From: Parelaphostrongylus tenuis | Taxonomy: Eukaryota > Nematoda > Chromadorea > Rhabditida > Metastrongylidae | Length of the DNA: 64,000 bases | Direction of reading: 5' to 3' | Assembly: GCA_019055375.1 (NCBI GenBank) | Contig: JAHQIW010002239.1 | Location: 1-64,000 of the forward strand | Shown: positions 1 to 11,800 of the stretch, in pieces | How the letters are laid out: every line of letters begins with the position of its first letter | Numbering within the stretch: position 1 is the first letter of the stretch | Position numbers and translations under genes: made by a program | The notes under the pieces: model-generated | The model's database searches: none | Told to the model about the DNA's origin: nothing | The model's input: only the letters and a program-made list of their open reading frames with translations

Positions 1-1974
1 TGTACTCGGAAGCTGTTAGGGCCGTCCGAATTGAATAAACTTTATATATATTCCTGAGAGAGACAGTTCTGCTATATGTGAGTATCCAGCTCCCGCATTC
101 GTAGTTAACAAGCTACGCTCTGGGTGTAAGACGAGCACGAAAAGGACCAAACTTGAATCCAATCTGGTATCTCCTGATCACCCTAGACAAAAATGGCAAA
201 TTGTACCTATAATGCACTTTTGTGGTGCAATTCTTCCATAGAGGACTGCTTATGCGGGCGTGGCTACTAAGATTCGACGTTATCGGATTAGTCAAGACAT
301 GAGGCGTATCTTACTTCTTGCCGTTTATGAGACTGAAGGAATTGTACCAGACGGTGCAGAAAAATCAGCGGCAATGTTTTGTTGTCACTAAGTTATGTAT
401 CAAAATTGTAGTAATTGAAGAACTTGTGACTCAAGTTCGACACTTGTAGCTTAATTGTGTCGATGAATACCGGCTTGAGCGTAATCCTTACCTACGCATT
501 AACCTAATGTTATGACTGGACACAAAGGTAAAAATCTAATGACGACTAAACAAGCTCTCTCAAAGTTTTAGAGAAGATCATACATCTTTCAAGGCCATCG
601 TGAAGTTTTTAACGCGTGAAAAAAGTTTAAAGAACGCCTTGAAAGCCTAACATTGAGGTGGCTGGGTTAGGAAGAAATGAACAAGTTGAGCTCGATGAAA
701 CATGTCATGGCGTCTAGAACATTCCGTGTCAACTCACACTTCCGACGTCATATAGACTAAAAGTTGTTCTTAAGCAATGTCGCTGCTGTTCTGAAATACA
801 AATCAGGTCATTTTTCACGTGGAAAAGAAGATCGAAAACCGAGAGAATTGCACTCCGAAGCTCAACTAAAATAGTTGCAGTTTCAAAAATGGCAATGGAA
901 AAACTATTGAAGATTACCAGTCACTTTTTATGGCAGCCACGGCTTCTCACGTAATGTACATGGAAGGAAATCAATTCATTGTTTTACTGTTTTTTTTTAA
1001 CCAGAACATAATTTCAAAGTTAATTATAATGCATTTTGCAGCAACGAAAGAACTGCGTTTGATTCTGACCTTTCCGCAGGTAAGTGATAGTAGCAGTTAC
1101 TCTCTTGTTTATGAAATACTGCACAGCTGACGATGAGTAGACCATGAATTCTAAGAGCTCTCTACAGCCTGCACCTCGAGAGATTGTTAAATGTTTTGTT
1201 AAACATCTCACTTACCGGTGCGAGTCTCATTTAGTAGTGCACAAACTATGTGTGAAACGAAATATCCTACTCATTTTCGAAATTTTTGATGTTGAACTCT
1301 ACTACTTTGAACGTGATTTTTTCTGTTTTGTGTGTCCCGAAAAAATTGAAAGCACAAATAAAAGCCGTCAGCCCTGTGAGACCAATAATTTTTCATCTAT
1401 TGTTCCAAAATTTAGCACGCAAACAATTTGTCCAATTGACACAGCATTCCATTCTCTCAAAGAAGGTCAAGAAGCCAATCAATTCGAACGAAAAGTCCAA
1501 AACGATTTAATCCAACTGCGATGAATAACACCGATTTACCCACACTCCCACGTTAGCGCTATGGAAGCTAATAGTTAAAAAGTCGGTAATGCTTCAGAGT
1601 GCGTGCACTTTCTGCAAAATGTTGTACCGACACTGTAGCGTGTGGTGGTCGCTCCATCACTTTGCGGTAGCTCATTTCATTCAAATGGCGAGCACACTGT
1701 TATATTTTTATTCAGATGTCTACCTAAGCTACTAGAACGTTCTCTATGAATACAACATGAGTAGCACAATTTGAAATGAAGACAGATTGAAGCAGTAATT
1801 TTTTAAAAAAATAAATGGAAGAAGATTTTAGAAAACTCATCAGTAGCACCCAATAGGGCGAGACAGGTACCTATGTAGCAGTAGGCCTAATAGCTCAAAA
1901 CATCATGTACGCTTATCAGATTATATCATTTTGAGCAGGTCTTAATAAAACGGTCGATAAAAGAAAAATTAGGC
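1..1974. other. Unassigned sequence, no supported gene
   Basis: I recognise no gene here. The longest open frame is 126 codons (1144-1524, plus strand). It has no motif I know, no clear splice context and no second copy in the window. About 1650-1692 read on the minus strand resembles 29344-29388 on the plus strand, so part of this stretch is an old dispersed repeat. A short segment near 1905-1965 is similar to 25325-25385. Confidence 0.5.
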
Positions 1975-2015
1975 AAACTGTTCCTACGCTCACGCAATCA
2001 CCATCTTTGTCGTTT
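1975..2015 (-). repeat. Inverted PLE GIY-YIG scrap
   Basis: Read on the minus strand this encodes a short version of the PLE segment DGDCVSVGTVCLI, the Cys-rich lead into the GIY-YIG domain. It abuts a plus-strand fragment of the same element at about 2016. The two pieces are therefore head to head, an arrangement known for 5' ends of Penelope-like insertions. Confidence 0.6.
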
Positions 2016-2690
2016 GTAAAGAACATTTTTCAAACAGCCGCCAATGTGTGTACCGGAGAAGAGCAGATAAGAATCTGTGGCACTGGCTCAGGAAGCCATT
2101 TCTAACGGATACGAATTTTTAACTTTCGTCATAAGCCTAAAGGAAACAACACACCTCCGAACGAAAATCCGAATGAAGGGAGAATCGCGTTCATCCTCTC
2201 GTTCTTTTCAAAAAGTATAAGTATAGCTATAAAACGTTGTTTAGAAAGAGCAGGTTTAGAGCAATCGGTAATTGGCAGTGAAATTACACGGAGTATTATA
2301 AGACGCCAATTAGTTCGTAACCGCTAATAAGACCGTCTCTTTATAATGAAGGATCGCAAAATATGTCCTATCGGCAGAGGCGGTGATCGCGTGAGCGTGA
2401 GAACAGTTTATCTAATCTCTTGCAAAGCGTCCAACGATAAATATAATGGCGTGACGGGTAGGCCGCTCTATGCCCGCATAAAGAACACCTAGCTGACAAG
2501 TGTCTCATTAGACGAAATACCCATCTACGGACAGATAGAGCACAGAGGCACCACAGGTAGACTATGACATAGAGGTCACCATCTTTTCGCAGTAAGATAA
2601 TATTTCAGCGCGAAAGATTTCAGAAGCATTAGGGATAAACGAAACCAGTCCAGCTACTAACCCAAGGAAAGAATGCCTCGTTATCATTCG
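2016..2690 (+). pseudogene. Penelope-like element, C-terminal part with GIY-YIG endonuclease (decayed)
   Basis: This is a decayed 3' coding part of a Penelope-like retrotransposon, whose product joins a telomerase-like reverse transcriptase to a GIY-YIG nuclease. Visible pieces in order are the post-RT linker (AANVCTGEEQ near 2040), the RRQLVRNR segment near 2310-2335, the TVYLISCK start of GIY-YIG near 2403, and GRPLYARIK near 2460. Stop codons directly follow the RNR segment and the YARIKNT segment, and the upstream RT domain is missing, so it cannot be active. The equivalent of the usual DGDCMS segment reads GGDRVS, so the conserved Cys is lost. A typical PLE tail follows. The family call is firm; the exact subfamily is not. 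Confidence 0.8.
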
Positions 2691-3051
2691 TGATATGACT
2701 GAGTAAATAAGACTGTTGTTTTGATGGATGGGGTGCATTACGAGCCTATGTTATTTCTTTACGGTGATCTCCACTTAATCATCCAGTGGAACAAATACAA
2801 AAGCGGTGAGTGTGTATGAAGTTGATTTTTCTGCTTGATGTGGTCTGGTGCTTTTTCGAAGGAGTAATGGAGATGTTTGACCGATTGGACTGTGAACATT
2901 TCTATCTTTCAAAGCTCTAAAAAAAGCGAACTACCGAAACGGTTGCTGTTGAGTAAAGAAATGATATAATATCTCGTGTTTGGCTCAAAGAAGAAAACTG
3001 GGAAATATTGAGGCATGCTAAGATTGATAGATAGTCGGCCCTTGAGAATTG
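2691..3051 (+). repeat. PLE 3' tail with degenerate hammerhead core
   Basis: This is collinear with the tails at 52,370-52,760 (plus), 28,638-29,050 (minus) and 11,270-11,640 (minus). The shared 3' terminus reads approximately GGTCTTGGGAATT. The ribozyme-like segment at 2917-2945 keeps the second half (GAAAC) and the stem II 3' side, but the catalytic CTGANGA has become CTAAAAA, so it should be dead. Confidence 0.7.
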
Positions 3052-5768
3052 TCTCACAAGCGTGCTCTATGATCTTGGGTTTGGAGAATATCAAGACCAG
3101 AAAATATCGGTGTTCATGTTATGTTCATAATGATACGCGCTATCATGTGAGATCACCATGAACAGTATCTCCCCATCTCTGTCATCAAGTAGGGTTCAGT
3201 GTGGGGCGTGTGGCTCTGAGACTTCTAGCATTCTCATAGACCAAGTAGAGAAACAATTGATGGGAATTTTTACCCTAGTTGATGAGATTTATCGGAAGTG
3301 TTTTCTGATCAAATTTTGTGAAGCTATGCGGAGTATATTAACAGTACGGCGTTAGTGAATGGTTCTACACATTCTGAGTGAGCAAAGAATCTCTGACTCG
3401 GAGCGTGTTATTTCTATTTGTACTACTTCGCGAACGATCAATCGCGAGCATCGTCAGCACCGCGATTTATTTATTGGCCTTGATATGAGTTTTTATGAGT
3501 GCTACAGAAAGCTGAATAATCAGTTTCATGTCCATAACAGTTCCTTGTTCAGACAGTTCCGTGTCTTATTGATTTCTCCACAGCATTCTCCTTGCACTTC
3601 CAGTGAGACACTGTCTCTGCTGAGCAGATTCAGAACAGTGCCAAAAAGCCGTCAATGAAATTTGGTTCCTATAACATTGAAGACCTCATAATTGACCGGG
3701 CTTCTTTCCTAAGAATTGAAGATGTTCGAATGCATCAAACTCCTCGATCGCATGGTTGTACGAAAAGAATATAAAGCCGCTTAATTAACCCTATGAGGAT
3801 TCAATAGTTTTCTGAGTACAATTGGTTATTAGAAGCATAAAGCAACTGAGGAAATCTACACGTGATGTTGTAAAAGAAAGTAACCTACAGTGGTTGCTCC
3901 CCAAGTTCTTTCAAACGCCTAAAGGTGTACACTTCTAAAAAAGTAAACCACTACTCGCTGGGCTTATTCACAGCAGGACTTGATGTAACACCTTCCACAG
4001 TTGTTGATGTTGTAACCAGTTTCGCGACTTTTAGAAGAGAAATTTTCTAGCATACTTCACTATGGCTTATTGTCATCATATATTATGTTAATTTTAATAA
4101 ATAATAGGAATATACTATCTCAGCGAGTGCAAAGTGTCAGTTCGTTCACTTGCAACAACTGCTTCGTCAAACATGTTTTTCCTAATCTTGGAATTGGTGA
4201 ATCCGGAGCACTTCTACTAATCTAGGGAGGAATTTCTTTTTGGAAATCAAACAAAACACCTTACATCCTGATGTGCTTCATCACAACATCCCGCTATCTC
4301 TCCATATCCTGTATTTGTCTCCCAATGAGGACCGTGAACGGAGGTTGTCAAAAGGTGTGATTGCTTTGAGGCACTAAACTTAGGAGGGGGAAATTGACAA
4401 AAAGGGTGAAAATCAACATTATTGATGAAATCTTGGAATTTTGTGCATGCATTAAAAGATTCATTAGTGTTTGGGTGAAATTAATTGTTATCATTTTGAA
4501 TTTATTACGTCAACCTCTTCAAACCATTCTTAAAGTTTTTTCTCCATCATTATAATAAAACATCGGCGAACGACGACTTGAACTTTGATTTTGATCGATT
4601 TCCCTCCACAGCGGTGATAAAAAGTTATACATGAAAATAGCATAGTGGGTTCTCCTGTGAATTTGTATAACAAAAATAAGGAAGCTAGGTGAAGAAAGAA
4701 AATAAACTGTTGCTGAAGTCTGACGAGGTTCGAATATGAAAAACCTCAAAAAATGATTCCAAGGTAGAAGTCTAAGATGAGACGCAGAAGTACGGGGTTT
4801 ACCGTAATTTCTTACGCGGCATCACATATTTAAATTTTTATATATTTCAATTGAGATTCATGCCAAATGGCTGTGGTTTATTGAAGAATGTTTTGGTAGA
4901 TTAGACAAACACCTGAATACACCTGATTGGGAGGATAACAGTACTAATTGATAGATAGGTAGCTCATCATAAAGTGTAAAGGTGAATACGCATTCTTTCG
5001 CCGCGAGCGATGCTTGATGAAGTCAAAGGAAAGGCATATTCCTGCGGGATTAACCGACTGTGGCAGTTTTTTCAGCCTTTGATGTAGCACTGTTATGGTG
5101 ATGTGAGAGGTGGAATAGCAGTGCATGTGAACTCCGCACCTCACATGAACAGTTCTGTGGAAGACTCATGGAGAGCAAAGTATGCAAAATTGTTCCGTTT
5201 CTAAAGCGATTAAATCTAGTTTGGTAATCTTTGTTCAAAAGTGAGGGAGCTGTTTGGCTTTCTGAGTTGTAGAGAACACAATATTTCCAGTTTTAAAGAC
5301 GACGAAACCCGCTAAAACATTGGTTGTTCAGGCATTTTATCATGGAAAACTCGTGTTCTGGCTCATCTGTCAGTTGCGACCTGATTAAAGTATTATTATT
5401 TTGCTGCTTATCTTGCTTTCGCCGTTGTTTGTAGTGTTAGGTATAAATGTATTGTTTTTATGCTTTTGTTTCATTATTCATATTATTTTCGTCCTTACTC
5501 TGTTTCCCAGAACTAGTTTCGCTATGATCCAATAGGGGGAACAATGATAGGACTATTTCTGGAATTAAGAGAGAGAAGAAGTTTTCATCGAGTTTCTTAG
5601 TGGACTTGTCGGCCAATTTTTTTGAGAAAATACAGAATTCAAGCTCATCACATTTTGCACTCTGATGTTATCTTTTCCATTGGTCTGATTAGTCAGCACT
5701 TACGCCGATTTATTGCCGGTGCAATTCTTCAATAAATTTTTGCCTAAGTAACACGTTGCCAATGAGCT
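3052..5768. other. Unassigned sequence downstream of X1
   Basis: I find no recognisable domain. The only mildly notable frame is 3158-3658 (plus): two open stretches of 65 and 99 codons in the same frame, separated by adjacent TAG TGA stops. No splice structure or known motif supports it. By position this stretch should correspond to the sequence downstream of X2 (16.6-17.6 kb), but I could not align it convincingly by eye. Confidence 0.4.
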
Positions 5769-7636
5769 TCAGTTTCCGCCAAGAGTCGCAACTGCAGAGA
5801 AGAAATGTTATGAAAAGTGGCCCAATGCCAGCATTCCAATCGCTCTGCTCACTGCAGTTTGCCACATCGTTCTCGACCAATTCGCCATGATTATGTTTGA
5901 CGTCTAAACAGATTTCTTTTGTTTTCAAGAGAATATATATAAAAAAGCAATTCATACCGAGAGAGTTCCTGAAATTGTCAAGTGTATGTTGGGAACAGGC
6001 GCTACCGTTACCATATCCATTACCGTTGTCAAACATTTCCGATTCGCCACCATTACATTGGAAAATCCCATTTTCGTGTTGCCGACGATTATGCGGTACT
6101 GTTCAATCATTTCAGTTTCTGCAAAAGATTAAGAATCTCAAAGAGACACTTTTCCTCATCAGATAAAGACTAAAAACCTGAAGACAGTTTTGGGCATTGA
6201 TTTTCTTCCATTTTCCAATTTCTTCAAATCATTACCTAACTCATGAAGTCAAGATCGTTCTTAAAAATTTGTGAAAAACTTTCTCCCAAAGCATTATCGA
6301 GTTTGAAGGTTTTGATTTCAGCACCATCATAATGGTTTTTCTCATATCTTAAGACATATTCTGTTATTCTCTACGAATCGTTCGTTTCCTCCATCATCGA
6401 ATGTTAAACGCATTACCTATTTTGATACATGTTATACTTCTGAATATAATCTTTTAAATGATTGTATAGTATTGAAGACCACTCATATCATCTGGGTTAA
6501 CGACTTTCTTACAATTCATTGGCGTGAAACTGATTTGATCATCAGGTTGACCCAAAATTGATGAGATAACACCATCAGGTAGGAGGGTGCTACGAGCTTG
6601 GCGTTCGAAAACATCAAGAAGCTGAAATCAGAGTTTTTCACTAGTTCAAGCAGATTATCTAACATTGTTACCAGCCAAATTATGTAAAGCTAGGCAAGTT
6701 AGAAAAGCATTGCGAGCCTGAATTCTTGTAAAAATTTGTATCTCACTCCTTAACCTTCTCCAGATTAGGCGAAAAATTGGGATCCTAAAACCTAAGAGTT
6801 ACAAATTCACTGTTTGCATTACAAGACGTTCCACAAATCCTTTCCTCCCAGCTCGCTAGTTGCATTACCAGGAAGTTTGGACATTGGGTGCGGGAGTGTA
6901 AACCATGGCAATAGGTAAAGTGAAGCCGGCGACGTTGAAGGTCCTAGTACCCGCAGCAACGAAATTTTATATTTTTTTACAATTTGATAAGAATCACACT
7001 ACTATATTGACCCATCTTCGACGGTGATACTCCTTTCTTCTTTCAAATTGAGAACTTTTACATCAAAGGTGTCTCAAAAATTTTAACACCCCACCGTGGC
7101 TAGGTTTCAATGGGTGTCGGAGATTGGAGTACAGCAGTGGTTCAGCCTCAAACGGGAGCCATCCAAGCTGAGATGGAGTCCGAGTAATCCATACCAGGAA
7201 TGACTGCCGTTTTTGTAGTTAGTGGTGTTAAGGTGGCAATCTCTTACTGATACTCAAGGGCCGCCAATTGCTCCAATGTGGTAACGATTTGAAGAAGCCT
7301 TTGATAAGCTTGTCTCAGGACTCCAAGGAACAAAAGAATTGGGCCAGCACGTATTCATGTACCGGAGTCCTCTCAATTCGCGAAAGCGGACAGCCCAATT
7401 AAATAGTATCCAGGACCATCAACAGGCTCGGATAATGATGTCTCCTGAGCAGTGGCGAAGCGTTAGATATGCTCATTCTGATTAGTGTACATATTCATCT
7501 AAAACTGAGAATTCCGCTATATTGAAGGAACAACCTATGCATTACTTCGACCTTGTAGTATAACACCACATCACAAAGTTGTCGAGATCGTGACCAGTAG
7601 TGAAATCATGATGGGATCACTTGAGAGTCTCACCAT
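5769..7636 (-). pseudogene. Family X copy 1: five-exon secreted-protein gene, disabled
   Basis: I do not recognise the family by name. Aligned with X2 and X3, the exons are e1 7546-7636, e2 about 6821-6950, e3 about 6485-6621, e4 5957-6118 and e5 5769-5903. e1 encodes a start Met and a hydrophobic signal-peptide-like stretch (MISLLVTIST). e2 ends in FVERLVMQT, e3 has ARSTLLPDGVISSILGQ, e4 has IIVGNT and ends LTISGTLS, and e5 has MANWSRTMWQTAVSRAIGML. Disabling changes are a TGA in e1 just before the conserved Cys-Gly, loss of the e2 acceptor AG, an e4 length out of phase with X2 and X3, and an in-frame TAA in e5. e1 (91 nt) and e5 (135 nt) keep the family's phases. The pattern indicates a once-functional secreted or surface protein now decayed. 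Confidence 0.6.
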
Positions 7637-8675
7637 TTTCGCAAGAATTTTAATTTCTGTCTCCAAACATTTGAGAAAGGCTCGGCAGACAAAAGTATCA
7701 TCTGATTCACAAGATAAGAGTAAACCAAGAGCTGAGTAGTTATGCGTAAGAGACATTGACGTGGCAGCTTTTTGACTTTTGCCGGAGTCTTAGAGTATGC
7801 CAACTAGCCAAGTTCAAAGTAGAACCTCTCAAAACCAACTGTCAGTGACTGTTATGCTATTTCGACTTACACTAAAGCTAATAAGGTGAACTGCATGTCA
7901 AACTTCAAAGAGAACGAGATGATGTTGAGATCAGCAGGGAAGAGATTCAGTGAATGCGGTAATTCTTGGAACAGCTCAGTTAAAGTTTTATCCCGCCTTT
8001 TCATTTTTGAGCCCTTATAACCATGATTTTTCCAAAATAAAATGATAGCAATTGACACAATAGGTCTATAGAGCCAGATATGGTTCAACAACAAATGAAA
8101 CATTAGTTTCTCTGCGAAACGTGTTGGAAACATATTCCAAACAAAGCAGAAATTTTGTTTTCTATGCTTTACAGTTATCATTAACTCTCACATTTAGTAC
8201 GCTCACAAAGATTTTTTGTTAATGGAGAGGCAGACCTATTGAAAACGAAGAACTTCCAGAGAATTTTACTAAATGATTTACACAAGTGTAGAATGAGATG
8301 CTACCAAATTCGAACAGTATGAAGAAGCAACAAGGGGAACATCTCAGAATTTCTTGTGGAAAAATAGAGTCCATCAAAACATTAGTACCTTTATATTCGA
8401 TTGGTTTTATAGCGTCGTTTAAAACAGTATATAATCTGATAACATATCTCTTGTCTTTCATGGAGTTTGATATAGCACTTATGCAGTATCAGACACAGAC
8501 ACGTATAAGATGTGCAAATATGACCGCCGTCCAGTTTTTTGTTATAATAATAACAATAATAATAGCACAATGATAGTGAAAATATAGATGCGCAAATCCA
8601 TTATTTCGTGACATTTTTTTCAGAGAACAGGAGGTTGCTAATACACATCTATTTTGTACAAGATCGGACAATAAG
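7637..8675. repeat. Sequence upstream of X1, homologous to that upstream of X3
   Basis: Around 7,900-8,180 the minus strand aligns with about 32,080-32,250, also upstream of a family X gene and in the same orientation. Open frames of 104 and 80 codons on the minus strand here (7867-8181, 8219-8461) do not stay in frame with the homologue. I therefore treat the block as duplicated flanking DNA and not as a gene. Confidence 0.45.
8541..8567. repeat. AAT-type microsatellite
   Basis: A short run of imperfect ATA/ACA/ATA trinucleotides inside otherwise ordinary sequence. Confidence 0.7.
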
Positions 8676-8683
8676 TTCGTTTC

Positions 8684-8722
8684 AATGGCTAACGTTCCGG
8701 TAGTCTTCCTTCTTCGGAGCCT
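8684..8722 (-). ncRNA. Degenerate PLE hammerhead core
   Basis: On the minus strand it reads GGCTCCGAAGAAGG, a loop, then CCGGAACGTTAGCC, aligning with the CTGAAGA - stem - GAAACGTTAGC cores of the PLE tails. The first catalytic box has CCGAAGA instead of CTGAAGA and the second has GGAAC instead of GAAAC, so cleavage is not expected. No PLE coding sequence is adjacent. Confidence 0.5.
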
Positions 8723-8869
8723 GAATGAGTCATATTGCCATGCAGTAACGTAGACAAGCACTTTCATAACCAAAGCAGAAATAACACACATTTAAACAAT
8801 TTGGAATCGCAAAGTTGTCGGCTTATATTCACTCACCTTTTTGTTGTTCTGTTATCCACTAAGTGCACC

Positions 8870-8923
8870 ATATATATATATATATATATACATATATATA
8901 TACATATATATAGTATATATAAA
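8870..8923. repeat. (TA)n microsatellite
   Basis: Alternating TA with occasional CA interruptions, bordering the 3' end of the SINE copy at 8925-9226. Confidence 0.95.
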
Positions 8924-8924
8924 G

Positions 8925-9226
8925 GATAAAGGAATAAAGCTCTCGGCGTTGATCAATCCCTGAGGGATGCGCCATGCATTCGACTTCAATTTTTAACTTC
9001 GTTTGAGGTGATTGAATGCACATCTTGCCTTTACAATGACTCGCGGTGGCCTCCCGCTGAACCGAGTCAGTGCTGCTTATCCTCCCAGACAAGTCTGAGA
9101 TTTGTCCGGTACCAATTTACCGACCCCGGAGGGATGGATGGCTTGGTGAGCCATGAGCGCGAGATCGAACCAGTGACCTCGTGTGCGACGCAGGGCACCT
9201 CTAACCACTGCGCCACATGCGCTCAT
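8925..9226 (-). mobile_element. tRNA-derived SINE, copy 1
   Basis: On the minus strand the element starts with a tRNA-like head (9226 down to about 9155). It has a box A match TGGCGCAGTGG, a box B match GGTTCGATCTC, and ends able to form an acceptor-like stem (GAGCGC with GCGCTC). The T stem no longer pairs properly, so it is tRNA-derived and not a working tRNA. The body of about 230 bp contains CCGGTACCAATTTACCG on the plus strand, shared with the copy at 18,070-18,376 and more weakly with 16,300-16,592. Internal pol III promoter boxes plus a unique body define a SINE. Both ends meet TA microsatellites. Confidence 0.75.
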
Positions 9227-9283
9227 ATAGTATATATATACATGCATATATATGTATATATATATATATATACATGTATATGA
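9227..9283. repeat. (TA)n microsatellite
   Basis: TA-rich tract with CATG interruptions, lying between the SINE head and the truncated RTE fragment. Confidence 0.95.
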
Positions 9284-9575
9284 TATCGAAAATAAGGTGG
9301 GCCGGACACGTGATGCGCTTCAACGACAACCGATGGACGAGAGCCGTTACCGACTGGATTTCTCGGGACGTCAAGCACTTCAAAGGAAGACCACTGACCA
9401 GTTGGTCCGATTTCTTGACGAAAGCGATAGAAGAAAGATATGGTGCTCAGAGAATCTCTAGAGCGCGGAGGACCCACTGGGCTACTCTTGCAGTCGATAG
9501 GGAAAAATGGAAGAGTTGCTGGTACCCGCTCGAGTCACTCGACGATCAACGGGACGACAGGTGATACAGGTGTTA
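9284..9575 (+). pseudogene. RTE retrotransposon, C-terminal fragment (5'-truncated)
   Basis: The last roughly 93 codons of an RTE-clade ORF are open here. The sequence runs from IRWAGHVMRFNDNRWTR through GRPLTSWSDF and RRTHWATLA to LESLDDQRDDR and a stop at about 9562-9564. This C-terminal region lies downstream of the RT catalytic core. The copy is 5'-truncated at a TA microsatellite, the usual result of incomplete target-primed reverse transcription. The short 3' tail (GTGATACAGGTGTTACATG) runs into another TA array. Despite being only a fragment, the frame is intact, suggesting a fairly young insertion. Confidence 0.9.
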
Positions 9576-9645
9576 CATGTATATATACATATATATATAT
9601 ATATTATATATCGTATATATGTATTTATTTATTTATATATAGTTA
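9576..9645. repeat. (TA)n / (TTTA)n microsatellite
   Basis: TA alternation grading into TTTA units directly after the RTE 3' tail. It may be tail expansion or the pre-existing target. Confidence 0.9.
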
Positions 9646-9784
9646 ATAACAAAACAACTAAACGGTGAGCCAAATTAAGCTAATTACTTTATGATCTGAA
9701 GTAGTTTAAATGTTTGTTTTTTTTCCTGCTTTAGTTCTGACAGGTTCTGACTAAGTTGATACCTCGTCAATATCTCTTCCAGGC

Positions 9785-9813
9785 CCTGGAGAAGGCAAGG
9801 CTGCCGAAACATT
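9785..9813 (+). ncRNA. PLE-type hammerhead core, diverged
   Basis: CTGGAGA, then AGGC-AAGGCT-GCC (stem II GGC/GCC), then GAAAC and ATTAGCC. The core differs from CTGANGA by A6 to G, which should abolish catalysis. The sequence GAAGGCAAGGCT recurs in the relic at 47,625-47,660. Confidence 0.55.
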
Positions 9814-9904
9814 AGCCACTGGTACGAGCTCTATTATGCGATGATGTATAAAAAAAAGTGCAAGAAGCTGGGTTCCGCAAAGAGCGTCGGCTGAAACAAA
9901 GATG

Positions 9905-9990
9905 AAGGGTGCTGCCTGACTGGTTAGGATGTCAAGGCCGAAACTCGTGTAGCGGGCTCTTCAAGTTGTCCTTCAAAAGACCACATGCAT
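9905..9990 (+). ncRNA. Second-type hammerhead motif, diverged
   Basis: Aligns with the better copy at 26,227-26,345: a CTGAC start at 9916, GGCCGAAAC near 9937-9945, then CTCGTG and a following AGCGGGCTC. Stem II carries extra bases, so the fold is doubtful. Confidence 0.4.
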
Positions 9991-11268
9991 GACTCAAAAA
10001 ATGGCTATTGGACTATTGAAATTTGAGCGTGGTCTTGACGAAACATTCGATACGAAACAACCTAAACTTTAGTTTTTTTTTGAAATATCTAGAAAAGGGC
10101 GTGGAGTGAGGTTACACTAAAAGTTCCCAATGTGCAGGACGAAAAGAGGCAGCCGTGACAGAATTTGTTGCAGAAAAGGCAACTACACTAAGGCATCAGG
10201 TCCTGGTTGAGCTATAAGAATGCTAGACTTTGATGAAATTGATGACGTTGGGACGAGAAACTATAGTGGATGTTCTCAAGAATAACACTGACGCGAGACT
10301 GAGCTAAGGCTAATTTAATGATCATCCTAAACTTTTTCAAGTTTCTCACCATGGTGAATGTTTGTTAAGCATTGTCTATTTCATACGTCGATTGATAGGT
10401 TGGAAAAAAATTTTGGAGCACTTTCATAAAATGGAAAATTTTTGCATGAATTCCAGACAAATACAATAATAACTATTCTTTAGGATAAAAGCCGTCATAA
10501 TCTACGACTTTGCCACCGGTCCGCCAAGTTTCGTACATGGGTCGAAGTTGCCAATTGGCGAGCAATTAGCGAACGACGGTTCAACTTTCAAGGCAGAAAA
10601 CAAGTATTCGTTGTTCAACTTTGTTGGACGTCCTGAACGAGTTTGTCTTCGAGGTCAACATCATCGACTTTAAAGCGCTGAAATCATCGTCCAGCAACAG
10701 ATTTGCCAGATTTGTTTGCTGTGGCTTCCCTACAACTTCATTGATTTCATCGACTGCAGATCGCTGTGAAATACCCCTTCTCTAATAATGACGCCTTGAA
10801 ACACAAAGTTCGAGTGTATCATTGGACATGACAGTGGCGTGTACCAATGCGAAAAAAGGCAAATAATATCCACGCCTTCGCTGAAAAAATCCCACGTAAG
10901 AAGCTGCAATATTCCCATGATATGCAACTAAGCCATCTCGTGTTTATTGAAGTGTCCCAGAACATTCTTTATAATCTAGTACCACGATGTGTAGACAGAA
11001 AAAAATTTGTTGTTGCTTTTGTTGTACATTTCGCACAGTAGGGTGTCATTCCGCTAGTGCAGCAGTTGTAATCTTCAATGGATTGTCTTATCTCTGCAAA
11101 TGTATTGAAACTGCCGCCTGTATTGCCCAAAGTGTTTTAATCGGAAGTAATCTTTTCAGTACTTATTTTTAGGATTTTGAAATAACCCAAAGGGTTGCTT
11201 ATAAAAGTGCTCTGATGCTATAATCCTGACATTTACAAGAAACCGAATTGCGCGGATTTGAATTTAGT
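9991..11268. repeat. Unit-A duplicated non-coding DNA
   Basis: No gene recognised. About 10,310-10,400 aligns with about 19,940-20,010 and 32,570-32,640, and about 10,990-11,130 aligns with about 20,045-20,155. This helps tie the three 12-kb units together. Confidence 0.45.
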
Positions 11269-11800
11269 CATTTTCAGCACTCCTCTTTGTCCTGATTTTC
11301 TTCTTTGAGTCAAGCACGAGGTGTTACATTAGTATTTATCTAACAGCTAACGTTTCGGCAGTTCGCTTTCTTCAGAACCTGGGAAGGTCAATTTGTCTAC
11401 AATCCAATCAGTCAGACACCTCCATTAATCCTTTAGAAAAAATTACCAGATCTAGATTTCTATCGCGTCAAGCACAAAATTAAGTCACAATATACTCAGC
11501 GCTTTCCATATGTGTTTTACTGAATGATTCAAAAGGAGATCGCCGTAAGGACATCACATAGGCTCGGAACGCACCCAACCCATCAAAACAACAGTCCTAT
11601 ATGCTGCCTCATATCACGAGTAATAACGAGGCATTCCTCCCTGCGGTTTATAGTTGGATTGGTGGTGTTAATCCAGAGTGCTTCCAAAATTTTTTCGCGC
11701 TGATGCTCTTTGTTCTTGCTCAAGGATGGTGACTTTGATATCAAAGTCAACTCCTGTTAGTGCTTAACAGGAGCACTTGTTCGTCAATTCATGAAATCGC
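11269..11800 (-). pseudogene. PLE 3' end: C-terminal coding scrap plus tail
   Basis: On the minus strand this begins with the last PLE codons (frames giving EALWINTTNPTINRREE and CLVITRDM around 11,690-11,620). It then runs through the untranslated tail to beyond the hammerhead core. Everything upstream, including RT and most of GIY-YIG, is missing, and the 3' terminus is cut at about 11,270. It interrupts unit A relative to unit B, so it inserted after the units duplicated. Confidence 0.8.
11346..11375 (-). ncRNA. Minimal PLE hammerhead ribozyme core
   Basis: Reading the minus strand: CTGAAGA (11375-11369), stem-loop II AAGCGAACTGCC, GAAAC (11356-11352), then GTTAGC. Both conserved catalytic boxes are intact. 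Stem II is short with one weakened pair, and stem III is almost absent. Such minimal hammerheads are known from PLEs and are thought to act as dimers. Confidence 0.7.

Noticed and set aside
1144..1524. 126-codon open frame on the plus strand
   Set aside because: No motif, no splice context, no second copy; a frame this long is expected by chance in 64 kb of six-frame sequence.
8735..9646. Several overlapping open frames rich in Tyr, Ile and His codons
   Set aside because: They are translations of TA microsatellite joined to SINE or RTE sequence; only the RTE C-terminus at 9,284-9,564 is real coding history.
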